A stretch of 50,391 nucleotides of DNA from Chloroflexota bacterium. Its GTDB lineage: Bacteria > Chloroflexota > Anaerolineae > DUEN01. The stretch is taken from NCBI GenBank assembly GCA_013152435.1, contig JAADGJ010000049.1, positions 1 through 50,391 on the forward strand, in the 5' to 3' direction. The first letter of the stretch is position 1. Every line of letters starts with the position of its first letter. A model generated the notes under the pieces. It was given only the letters and a program-made list of their open reading frames with translations, searched no databases and was not told where the DNA came from. Shown here in pieces: positions 43,860 to 50,391 of the stretch. A program made the translations under genes and the position numbers.

Positions 43860-44630
43860 ATGGAGAAGCCGGTTTTGGCGGCGCAGCTTTATACGGTGCG
43901 CCAGTTCACGCAGACCCCGGAGGATCTCGCTGCCACGCTGAAGAAGATCCGGGAGATCGGCTATCGGGCTGTGCAGGTCTCGGCCATCGGCCCCATTGAT
44001 CCCGCCGAATTGAAGGCGATGCTGGATGGGGAGGGATTGACTCTGTGCATCACCCACACCGGCTATGACCGTTTGCGGAACGATCTGCCGGCGGTGATCG
44101 AGGAGCACCATCTTTGGGGATGTAAGCACGTGGCCATCGGAAGTATGCCGCCGGAGTATCGAGAGATGGGGGAGGAGGGCTTCCATCGCTTTGCCGAGGT
44201 GGCGAACGAGATCGGTCGGGCCTTGTACGAGGCGGGGCTGACGTTCAGCTACCACAACCACAGCTTCGAGTTCCAGCGCTTTGGCAAGCGCACCGGCCTG
44301 GATATCCTCTTCGAGGAGACCGACCCTCGCTACGTGCGGGCGGAGATCGACACCTACTGGGTACAGCATGGCGGCGGCGATCCGGCGGCCTGGATCCGCA
44401 GGATGACCAACCGGATGCCCGTGGTGCACCTCAAGGACATGGTGATCCAGGGGAGGGAGCAGGTGATGGCCGAGGTCGGCGAGGGCAACCTCAACTGGCC
44501 GGCGATCCTGGAGGCCTGCCGTGACGCCGGAGTGGAATGGTATGCCGTCGAGCAGGATATCTGCCAGCGCGATCCGTTTGAGAGCCTGGCCATTAGCTAT
44601 CGCAACCTCAAGGCCATGGGGTTAGAGTGA
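43860..44630 (+). CDS. Sugar phosphate isomerase/epimerase-like TIM-barrel protein
   Basis: The 256-residue product is a second xylose-isomerase-like barrel, distinct from the one at 32.4 kb. Motifs: AAQLYTVRQFTQTPEDLAAT at the start, YRAVQVSAIGP, LTFSYHNHSFEFQRF, VRAEIDTYWVQHGGGDPAAW, PVVHLKDMVI and WYAVEQDICQRDPF. The His, Glu, Asp and His/Glu set gives the usual metal site. GGAGGA precedes the ATG. It is followed 33 bases later by the EamA transporter gene. Confidence 0.9.
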   Translation: MEKPVLAAQLYTVRQFTQTPEDLAATLKKIREIGYRAVQVSAIGPIDPAELKAMLDGEGLTLCITHTGYDRLRNDLPAVIEEHHLWGCKHVAIGSMPPEYREMGEEGFHRFAEVANEIGRALYEAGLTFSYHNHSFEFQRFGKRTGLDILFEETDPRYVRAEIDTYWVQHGGGDPAAWIRRMTNRMPVVHLKDMVIQGREQVMAEVGEGNLNWPAILEACRDAGVEWYAVEQDICQRDPFESLAISYRNLKAMGLE

Positions 44631-44663
44631 TCGGTCATCGCATGCAGGTGTGGGGATGATCTG

Positions 44664-45578
44664 ATGTCGACTGCGATCTCAGCTGCTACATTGCGCAGAG
44701 GGGCTCTCGTCTCCACCCTCTCCGCCGTCTGCTATGCGAGCGCCGTGGTCTTTATTCGAAACGCCTACCGTGCCGGGATCACACCCGGCACGGCCGTTTT
44801 CCTGCGTTTTGCCCTCGCCTCGGTGACTCTGATCGGCGCCCTCGTGCTGGGACATCGTTGGACATCGCTGGCCCGGCGGCGGGTGATCTCGTTGTTCCTC
44901 ATGGGGTTCCTGGCGTACACGCTGTTGGGGATCACCTGGTTTGTGGCATTGAGCGTAATACCGGCCTGGCTTGTGTCGTTGTTCATCGCCATGTACCCCC
45001 TCTCCATCAATCTGGGAAGCTGGCTCTTCCTGCGGGAACCTCTGCATCGTCAGCAGGTTCTGGCGCTGGCCGCCGTGCTGATGGGAGGGATCGTGCTGTT
45101 TGGACGCCCACTGGAGGGCGTGGCCTGGGTGGGGATCCTATTGATGGTCGTCAATATGATCATCCAGACGGCGTATATCCTGGTGGGGCAGCGGTGGACG
45201 CGAGGCGTGCAACCGGCCATGAGCACCGTCTGGCAGGTGCTCGGGGCGATGGTGGGGACGTTCTTCTACGCGTGGCTGTCCGGGCAGTTGACCTTCTCCT
45301 TCGCCCCGATCGGGTGGGCGTGGGCCGGGCTGTTCGCCGTGGTTTCTACGGCGCTGGCGATCATGCTGTTGTGGTGGGGAATTGGGCTTCTGGGGCCTGG
45401 CCGGGCGGCGATCTTCGGGTCCGTGGAGCCGTTCCTGGCCGTGGTGCTGTCGGTGCTCTTCCTGGGTGAGCGGATGGCACCGGCGCACGTGGTGGGGGGC
45501 TCGCTGATCCTGCTCGGCATGTTCCTGGCCCAGTGGCAGCCGAGAGGCGAGATGCGACGAGGCGTCGAGGTCCTATGA
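44664..45578 (+). CDS. EamA/DMT-family permease
   Basis: The 304-residue protein has ten transmembrane segments in two five-helix EamA repeats, with the second ending in GSVEPFLAVVLSVLFLGERM, the usual family signature. It probably exports or imports a small metabolite; the neighbouring isomerase-like and phosphatase genes suggest sugar-derived compounds. It overlaps the next gene by ATGA. Confidence 0.92.
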   Translation: MSTAISAATLRRGALVSTLSAVCYASAVVFIRNAYRAGITPGTAVFLRFALASVTLIGALVLGHRWTSLARRRVISLFLMGFLAYTLLGITWFVALSVIPAWLVSLFIAMYPLSINLGSWLFLREPLHRQQVLALAAVLMGGIVLFGRPLEGVAWVGILLMVVNMIIQTAYILVGQRWTRGVQPAMSTVWQVLGAMVGTFFYAWLSGQLTFSFAPIGWAWAGLFAVVSTALAIMLLWWGIGLLGPGRAAIFGSVEPFLAVVLSVLFLGERMAPAHVVGGSLILLGMFLAQWQPRGEMRRGVEVL

Positions 45579-46783
45579 GCATGCATGTTCCTCCTTCCCG
45601 GATCGATCCCCGCACGTTGCCGCCGCCGCTGATGACCTCTGAGCCGGGATCGTTCGCTTACAACACGTTCAAGGTTCGCATCCCGCGCATCGTGGACGAG
45701 ATTGTCAAGCACAACGCGTTTCCTGAGGAGATCGATCGGGCGCTGGTCGATCTGCGCCTGGAGATCACGGATGGGGTCATTCAGCCACTGCAGGAGGAGG
45801 CCGAGGACAGGGCGTTCTGGGAGCAGGTCTCACGTCCTTACTTCGGCCGCACATGGCTGGACGTGCCCTGGTATTGGGCCGAGGCGTACTTCTACCGCCG
45901 GGTGCTGGAGGCGACGGGGTACTTTCGGCCGGGGCCGTGGCAGGGGGTCGACCCTTATCGGGACATCAAGCGGACGGAGTGGGAGCCCGACGCTGCGCCG
46001 AGGGCGGTGGATGAGCTGTTGCGATCGTTACCTGCTGAGCCCAGCGCCCGCTTCCGCGGCCTGCTCTATGCCAGCCTGTGGGGAAACCGCACCGATCTGA
46101 GCTACAACGTGGCGGCGCAGCTGGCGGCCGCCGGCCGGATCGAAGACGAGGAGGCGAACCTGCTGGTGGATGACTGGGAGCGGGTCTGGCGATTCCTGCG
46201 AGATCGGTCTGACGCCTGGGTGGTGATGATCCTGGACAACGCGGGCACGGAGTCGCTGATGGATCTGGCCCTGGCGGACTTTCTGCTGTGCGAGCGGCTG
46301 GCGGCCCGGGTGGACCTGCACGTGAAATCGCAGCCCTTCTTCGTCTCCGACGCGATGTCGCTCGATGTGCTGGACGGGATTGAGGCGCTTGCCTGCGGGG
46401 GCGCGGCCGCGCGTCAACTGGGTGAACGGCTGCGTGGGCACCTGCACGAGGGCCGTCTGTGGCTGTATTCCCACTGGTTTTACACGACCAGCCTGTTCTA
46501 TTTCCAGCTCCCGGATGATCTCCACGCGAGGCTGACCGAGGCGGACCTGGTGATCTTGAAGGGGGATGTGAACTACCGGCGGTTGTTGGGGGATGCTCAT
46601 TGGCCGCCCACGACGCCCTTCGAGCGGGCTGTGGCGTACTTCCCGACCTCCTTGCTGGCGCTGCGTACCCTCAAGGCGGAGCTGATCGTGGGGCTTGCCC
46701 CGGGCGAGGCGGAGCGGTTGAGCCGGGAGGATCCGGCGTGGATGGTCAACGGCCGGCGGGGGGTGATCCAGGCTCGGCTGTAG
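45575..46783 (+). CDS. ARMT1/DUF89 family metal-dependent phosphatase
   Basis: The 402-residue product matches the DUF89 damage-control phosphatase family. The metal and substrate motifs are MILDNAGTESLMDLALADFL (Asp, Asn) and ILKGDVNYRRLLGD (Lys, Asp, Asn), with LHVKSQPFFVSDA between. Members of the ARMT1 subfamily hydrolyse sugar phosphates such as fructose 1-phosphate that build up as side products. The start overlaps the EamA stop codon, pointing to a joint function with that transporter and the isomerase upstream. Confidence 0.88.
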   Translation: MSMHVPPSRIDPRTLPPPLMTSEPGSFAYNTFKVRIPRIVDEIVKHNAFPEEIDRALVDLRLEITDGVIQPLQEEAEDRAFWEQVSRPYFGRTWLDVPWYWAEAYFYRRVLEATGYFRPGPWQGVDPYRDIKRTEWEPDAAPRAVDELLRSLPAEPSARFRGLLYASLWGNRTDLSYNVAAQLAAAGRIEDEEANLLVDDWERVWRFLRDRSDAWVVMILDNAGTESLMDLALADFLLCERLAARVDLHVKSQPFFVSDAMSLDVLDGIEALACGGAAARQLGERLRGHLHEGRLWLYSHWFYTTSLFYFQLPDDLHARLTEADLVILKGDVNYRRLLGDAHWPPTTPFERAVAYFPTSLLALRTLKAELIVGLAPGEAERLSREDPAWMVNGRRGVIQARL

Positions 46784-46819
46784 AAAAGAAAAAGGCGGGC
46801 CGGCTACCACCGGCCCGCC
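46784..46819 (-). terminator. Terminator of the small membrane-protein gene
   Basis: A 10-bp stem GGCGGGCCGG/CCGGCCCGCC (46794-46803 with 46810-46819). On the minus strand it is followed by TTTTTCTTTT. It separates the converging ARMT1 gene and the small membrane-protein gene. Confidence 0.88.
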
Positions 46820-46832
46820 GAGGGCGTGCTTG

Positions 46833-47180
46833 CTAGTCAAGCTTGACGAGCCGTTTGGCACACTCGTCGATGACTTTGCGGTCGGCCGATTCGTCTCCGA
46901 GCATGATGGCCCAGCCGCCCTCCTTTATATAGTCACGTCTCTTCCAGGAGCTCGTCTCTTTCAACTCGCTGAGTCGTGCATCCCTGTTTGGATCCTGCTG
47001 GAACTGCGCGACGCAGATCGTCGCCAGCCGGTCTACCACGGCCTTTTCCGTCGCCTTCTCCGCGGTGGCCTGCGCTGATCCGCTGGTCACCACCCATCCC
47101 GCCGCGAAAATGACGATCAACGACGCGATTACGCCAACGATCGCGCCCCACACGAACGGCTTTATCCATTCTCTTTCCAT
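46833..47180 (-). CDS. Small membrane-anchored protein, unknown function
   Basis: About 115 residues with one transmembrane segment near the N-terminus (PFVWGAIVGVIASLIVIFAAG) and a soluble C-terminal helical part (AEKATEKAVVDRLATICVAQ, then RRDYIKEGGWAIMLGDESAD). It looks like a periplasmic-type helical domain tethered to the membrane. Not recognised. The ATG at 47180 has GAGGAG upstream; a TTG two codons earlier is an alternative. Repeat copy R4 begins 17 bases upstream of the start. Confidence 0.75.
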   Translation of the reverse strand: MEREWIKPFVWGAIVGVIASLIVIFAAGWVVTSGSAQATAEKATEKAVVDRLATICVAQFQQDPNRDARLSELKETSSWKRRDYIKEGGWAIMLGDESADRKVIDECAKRLVKLD

Positions 47181-47197
47181 GCTCAATATCTCCTCTG

Positions 47198-47418
47198 AGA
47201 GCGTGTCTGAGGAATCCTGTTGCTCTTGCCATGGGGAGGCACGGGGAGGCGAAGCCTATCCGGAGGAAGCCTTTCTTCCGCCTTTGACCTGTCGGATCTC
47301 GGGTCAGATCCCTGCGGGAAGAGCCGAGAAGGGCAGATGCAGGTTAGGGAAGCTGGGTTTCCAGGGAGGGGAATCCCCTCCACGCCTTCTATGGGGAGTG
47401 GATTTTCAGATGCGCTCT
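47198..47418 (+). repeat. Terminal-inverted-repeat element, copy R4
   Basis: A 221-bp copy with both ends: AGAGCGTGTCTGA and TCAGATGCGCTCT, 10 of 13 bases complementary or better. The interior combines the R2/R3b-type hairpin (GACCTGTCGGATCTCGGG ... CGGGAAGAGCCGAGAAGGGCAGG, in parts) with an R1-type end (GGAATCCCCTCCACGCC). It is the longest copy and may be nearest to full length. Confidence 0.75.
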
Positions 47419-47754
47419 ACGTTAGAACCTGAAGTGCGAATTCGCTCTAGCGGTGGGGTACTTCACGTGGGCATATCGCTGAGGTATTCGCGGAGTCTTG
47501 GATCCCAAACTCTCGCGTATATTACAGGTGGGTTCCCCCCTTCCAGCAAGTGGGCGTAAAGGGATGCCGCCGGGTGTGCACCGTCACCCGCTTGCGGATG
47601 CTCGCTTCTCGTCGCTCTTGCTCGAATGCTCTTCGTGTCGTCCGGGATGGGGCGTGACATCGTGCCCCTGCGGCTCGTTTCGGTGCATGTGCTGCTATCA
47701 CTACCGCTCACACGTTTCTCACAGCTCCTAGTATACACCCAGCGACCTTATTTG
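47419..47754. other. Non-coding stretch, nothing recognised
   Basis: No open frame here is gene-like and no strong promoter, hairpin-plus-T or repeat was seen between element R4 and the truncated PIN gene. Confidence 0.5.
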
Positions 47755-48053
47755 TCAAAGTTTGTATATTCTTGCATGATGTAAAGCGTTTTCTGGCCAC
47801 TTCCCCAACCACCGTACATCCACCAGTGTCCCCGCCAGATGGCGGACCAGGGTTTCGTCAGCGGTTACCAGGAGCAGGGAGAGACGCCGGGCCAGCGCGA
47901 CGTAAGCGGCATCGTAGGCTGTGATCCCGTGAGTCATCGCCGCTTTCAATGCCTCAGGGGCCAGCTCCCCGGTGGAGACGGCGCGCAGGGGCAAATGGAT
48001 CAGATCGATGATGTCCTGATGGGCGTCCTCCGCCGGGTAGCCAAAGCGCTGCG
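47755..48053 (-). pseudogene. Truncated PIN-domain toxin-like gene (VapC type)
   Basis: The frame encodes the C-terminal ~100 residues of a PIN-domain ribonuclease: THGITAYDAAYVALARR followed by LLLVTADETLVRHLAG, with the conserved acidic residues of the C-terminal half. The N-terminal half with the first catalytic Asp is missing. The frame has no ATG; it runs out through the REP palindrome at 48054-48086 next to the transposase gene. The likeliest history is disruption by the REP-transposase unit. VapC-type PIN proteins cleave tRNA or rRNA and pair with an antitoxin, none of which is intact here. Confidence 0.7.
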
Positions 48054-48086
48054 AGACCTTTAGGGTTTCCAAAACCCTAAAGGTCT
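48054..48086. repeat. REP palindrome P1 at the 3' end of the transposase gene
   Basis: AGACCTTTAGGGTTT (48054-48068) with its complement at 48072-48086 and a short loop. The transposase gene's stop codon lies inside it. Confidence 0.85.
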
Positions 48087-48697
48087 GCTTCCGGCAAATA
48101 AGCCACGATCTGCCTCACATCAACGGCTGTCCGGTGATATACTTCGAACTCCTTTCGTCCACCGAACCAGTCCAGGACCTCCTCCCGCAGCAGACGGGTC
48201 TGCCTTGTCGAGAGAAGGGTGTGGTAGGAAGAGAACGGCCAATCGCGGAAATCGTCCACGAAGCCGTGTTTCTGTGGGTTCTGGTGGATATAGGCGATCA
48301 GTTGCAGGAAGTAGGCGTCGGTGTCCACTTCGATGCGGCCAAATGGGTGCTCGAATAAGCTTCCGGTCCGATCGTAGGTCTTGTTGAAGGCTTTGGCGTA
48401 GGCATTGAAGAGGTTGCTGAACTGTTGGCTCGGATCCAAAACTCTAAAGGTCTCCGAGACCTTTAGAGTTTCAAAATCCCTCCGTTGTTCTTCCTCCGTC
48501 TTGATGCGCACCAGAAAATGAAAGTGGTTTTTCAGCAGGCAATAAGCGAAGGTGTACGCCACCGGTTCGACGTACTTTGCATAGCGTTGCATAAAGAAGT
48601 GATAATTGCGCTTTTCGCGGAAGATGTTCTCCCCGTTGATGCCTCGATTGAAGATGTGGTAGTACGTACCCATTTGCAGCCGTGGCGGGCCAGCCAT
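48077..48697 (-). CDS. REP-associated tyrosine transposase (RAYT, IS200/IS605-like)
   Basis: The 206-residue protein is a Y1 HUH nuclease of the TnpA-REP family, which moves or spreads REP palindromes. The HUH motif is NHFHFLV (His58, His60) and the catalytic Tyr is in AYIHQNP (Tyr136). MGTYYHIFNRGINGENIF at the start and NAYAKAFNKTYDRTGSLFEH are typical. The family is usually slightly shorter; here residues about 74-88 derive from an in-frame REP palindrome. The start at 48697 follows AGGAGG. Confidence 0.93.
   Translation of the reverse strand: MAGPPRLQMGTYYHIFNRGINGENIFREKRNYHFFMQRYAKYVEPVAYTFAYCLLKNHFHFLVRIKTEEEQRRDFETLKVSETFRVLDPSQQFSNLFNAYAKAFNKTYDRTGSLFEHPFGRIEVDTDAYFLQLIAYIHQNPQKHGFVDDFRDWPFSSYHTLLSTRQTRLLREEVLDWFGGRKEFEVYHRTAVDVRQIVAYLPEADL
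48438..48472. repeat. REP palindrome P2 inside the transposase gene
   Basis: AAACTCTAAAGGTCT and AGACCTTTAGAGTTT around a 3-base centre. It is a variant of P1/P3 (CTC for CCC) and is in frame with the transposase. Confidence 0.85.
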
Positions 48698-48712
48698 TTG
48701 TTTCCTCCTCGA

Positions 48713-48745
48713 AGACCTTTAGGGTTTTCAAAACCCTAAAGGTCT
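48713..48745. repeat. REP palindrome P3 at the 5' end of the transposase gene
   Basis: AGACCTTTAGGGTTTT and its complement with a one-base centre, between the transposase start and the decayed region upstream. P1 and P3 flank the gene. Confidence 0.85.
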
Positions 48746-48996
48746 GTTGAAGAACTGGCCCTCTTCCCGGTGACATACTCGGTCCAGGTTGTTCATATCG
48801 TGTCTCCTGTTATAGTTTCGCCTTCAACTCCACTCCACAGTGTGATGGCCAGGTCTTGGAAATGGATGTGGCTGCTTTTCCATTCCAGGATTTGGCCCTC
48901 AGACGCCTAATACAACTATTCCAGCTCTTGTTTTGTTAACGGCTCGACTGTGTGGGCTCCACAGGTGATGCATTAGCCGCCCTTTCTCAGTGTATT
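48746..48996 (-). pseudogene. Decayed gene fragments upstream of the transposase
   Basis: On the minus strand a 35-codon frame reading GQILEWKSSHIHFQDLAITL and beyond ends at 48786-ish by an ATGA overlap with a second start (MNNLDRVCHREEGQFFN) that is itself cut off by palindrome P3. The second start has CAGGAG upstream and its opening resembles DUF433-type antitoxins only in the first six residues. Both look like remnants of an accessory gene pair broken by the REP unit. Confidence 0.35.
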
Positions 48997-49986
48997 TCAG
49001 TTCTCCTCTGGCAGGCCTAGCACATCGGCAGCCCAGTACAAACGTATCATCTCAGCCTGGGCAATCGCAGTTTCTAACCGTTGCCCCCATCCCTGCATGT
49101 TGGCAAGGGAGAGTTTGAGTTCACCATCGTAGCTCTCACAAGGCATTACATTCGCGTGCATCTCAACAAGCACTTGCATCGCCTCCAGCAGGGATGGACG
49201 CCGTTCCTTCTCTTCCTCTGGGAGATCATTGAAGTAATTCGCCATTTCGGTCATCATGTCCAGTACACGCTGGAAAGTTTCACTAATGTCAGCGCTTAGA
49301 TCTTTTACATAATCCTGGATTATAATCCTGTCTTGCTCATCTATCACGTCAGGTAACCTTTCAAGATCACAGATATGCGCGACTTGAAACAGTAATTCAG
49401 CAACAGCACTTTGCAACTGTGTTGCTATTTCCATACGTGGAATCTCCCATACTGACAGCCCTAGTTGCTCCCACGCTTGGTGCGGAATGGGATGGCGGAC
49501 ATAGTTCCACCAGTCATCTTCACTAAATGCGTTTCTCCAAAGGAACACCCGCATGCTGATCCGCCAAGCGGTTCTGTCCAGGCTCTTTCTTCCTATCAAT
49601 GGCACGATGACCATCATGGGCCACCAGAAGTCCAGAGCATACCGCTTGAGCTCATTATCTTCAACAGTGCCAATAGCTGTTCTCAGAGCGTCCACTATGG
49701 TCTCAAAAGCAGTGTGTAGGTTTACTGCATTAGGGATGTCAAATGCAATCCATAGGGTATGTTGGTCTTCCCACAAGACACTCTCTGACAAGATGGTAGC
49801 ATGAATACCCTGCCTGTGTAACACGCGAAACCGATGACGGATGTTCCTACGCACTTGCCGCAAGGAGTTATCTAGTCTCCTGCGAGCTTCTTGGTCAGCC
49901 TTCTGCCAGATACGATTAGGATGAAAAGCGAATTGATACCAAAGACTCCACGTCTGCATAAAGATATCCCGCTCACGTCTTTCCAA
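48997..49986 (-). CDS. AT-richer protein of unknown function, probably the 3' part of a broken gene
   Basis: The open frame codes for about 329 residues from a TTG at 49986 (first ATG at 49959). The sequence is helical and rich in Trp, Arg and Glu, with WEDQHTLWIAFDIPNAV, a central ALDFWWPMMVIVPLIGRK and a C-terminal region with EMANYFNDLPEEEKERRPSL. I do not recognise a domain. The frame is protein-like further upstream to a TAA at 50086-50088, so the true start has probably been lost. Base composition is clearly lower in GC than the rest of the window, which suggests transfer from elsewhere. Confidence 0.55.
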   Translation of the reverse strand: MERRERDIFMQTWSLWYQFAFHPNRIWQKADQEARRRLDNSLRQVRRNIRHRFRVLHRQGIHATILSESVLWEDQHTLWIAFDIPNAVNLHTAFETIVDALRTAIGTVEDNELKRYALDFWWPMMVIVPLIGRKSLDRTAWRISMRVFLWRNAFSEDDWWNYVRHPIPHQAWEQLGLSVWEIPRMEIATQLQSAVAELLFQVAHICDLERLPDVIDEQDRIIIQDYVKDLSADISETFQRVLDMMTEMANYFNDLPEEEKERRPSLLEAMQVLVEMHANVMPCESYDGELKLSLANMQGWGQRLETAIAQAEMIRLYWAADVLGLPEEN

Positions 49987-50085
49987 CTGGTCTAGGGATT
50001 TATCATCAAAGAATGAGGAAAAACGTTCCCTGAACTCTGCTTGGAGGTAAGGCAGCGACTTAACTGCTTTGGCAAAGTTGTAAGT

Positions 50086-50301
50086 TTACAATTGCTCTAA
50101 GTCAGTTCTAATCCCTTGATCGATCGCTGCTTTTCGTACAGCCTCCTTGTTCTCGAGGATAGTTTTTCCCAAGATTGCGTTCAGTACGAGTACGTGTTGA
50201 GATTGCTGAAAGAAGTTCGATAGCGAAAAGACAAAGTCTATTAACACAGAAAGATACGGTCTATGTTCCCACAAAGCTAGTGCGTTTTCTGCTCGTTGAA
50301 G
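50086..50301 (-). pseudogene. 5' fragment of the broken gene
   Basis: Upstream of the stop at 50086-50088, and in the same frame, a protein-like sequence continues (ALWEHRPYLSVLIDFVFSLS, then VLNAILGKTILENKEAVRKA). It is closed by a further in-frame TAA at 50302-50304. Two in-frame stops in one coherent frame indicate a decayed or interrupted gene; sequencing error would be the other explanation. Confidence 0.5.
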
Positions 50302-50391
50302 TTAGCGTCTTGTCAAGTGGTGTAAATTACGGTGGTGCTTCCGGTGGGCACGGTCGATAGATCCTTCCCCGAGTTCCACCTCCTGGCTAAC

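Noticed and set aside
48746-48996. An intact DUF433/VapB-type antitoxin gene
   Set aside because: Only the first few residues are similar and the frame stops within 22 codons in the REP palindrome.

Overview
The window is a GC-rich bacterial chromosome segment. The gene complement (Tat-exported lipoprotein sugar-binding proteins, encapsulin with encapsulated ferritin, glycine cleavage operon behind a tandem glycine riboswitch, rubrerythrin, CHAT-STAND-TPR proteins) and the base composition best fit Chloroflexota, probably an Anaerolineae- or Thermoflexia-like lineage with anaerobic or microaerobic life. That taxonomic placement is inference; there is no rRNA or marker gene in the window to settle it.

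Layout. 0.1-2.3 kb: an encapsulin iron-storage operon (encapsulated ferritin, shell protein, membrane protein). 2.3-5.7 kb: two secreted proteins on the minus strand, one propeller-like and one made of eight DUF5666-type modules joined by proline/threonine linkers. 5.7-6.7 kb: a non-coding stretch with stem-loops, an inverted-repeat element and a consensus promoter followed by an intrinsic terminator with no gene between. 6.7-12.7 kb: a sugar ABC transporter without its own ATPase, then a cobalamin-type radical SAM protein and a uroporphyrinogen-decarboxylase-family protein. 12.7-17.9 kb: secreted hydrolase, lamin-tail-domain protein, rsmI, an orphan membrane-anchored protein and a small DUF6379-like protein. 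17.9-22.8 kb: promoter, tandem glycine riboswitch and gcvT-gcvH-gcvPA-gcvPB, with a 10-copy heptamer array before gcvH. 22.8-27.3 kb: a conflict-system cassette (EACC1-like small protein plus a CHAT protease-STAND NTPase-TPR protein) bracketed by two inverted copies of a ~104-bp element and a duplicated gene tail. 27.4-32.2 kb: a complete iron- or polyamine-type ABC transporter. 32.3-41.3 kb: sugar isomerase-like proteins, pepF, manA, an rRNA methyltransferase, rubrerythrin, a TIM-barrel protein and a dynamin-like GTPase. 41.7-46.8 kb: tRNA-Glu, an orphan 493-residue protein, another isomerase-like protein, an EamA transporter and an ARMT1/DUF89 phosphatase. 46.8-50.4 kb: an accessory, partly decayed region with a small membrane protein, a truncated PIN-domain gene, a REP-associated transposase with its palindromes, and a broken AT-richer gene.

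The strongest candidate for an under-described system is the EACC1/CHAT-STAND-TPR cassette with its own promoter and flanking inverted elements. The second is the putative small RNA or attenuated leader at 6.4-6.6 kb. A dispersed family of terminal-inverted-repeat elements (copies near 6.2, 35.1, 41.3-41.6 and 47.3 kb) also appears to be undescribed. All calls come from reading the sequence; no database search was run.
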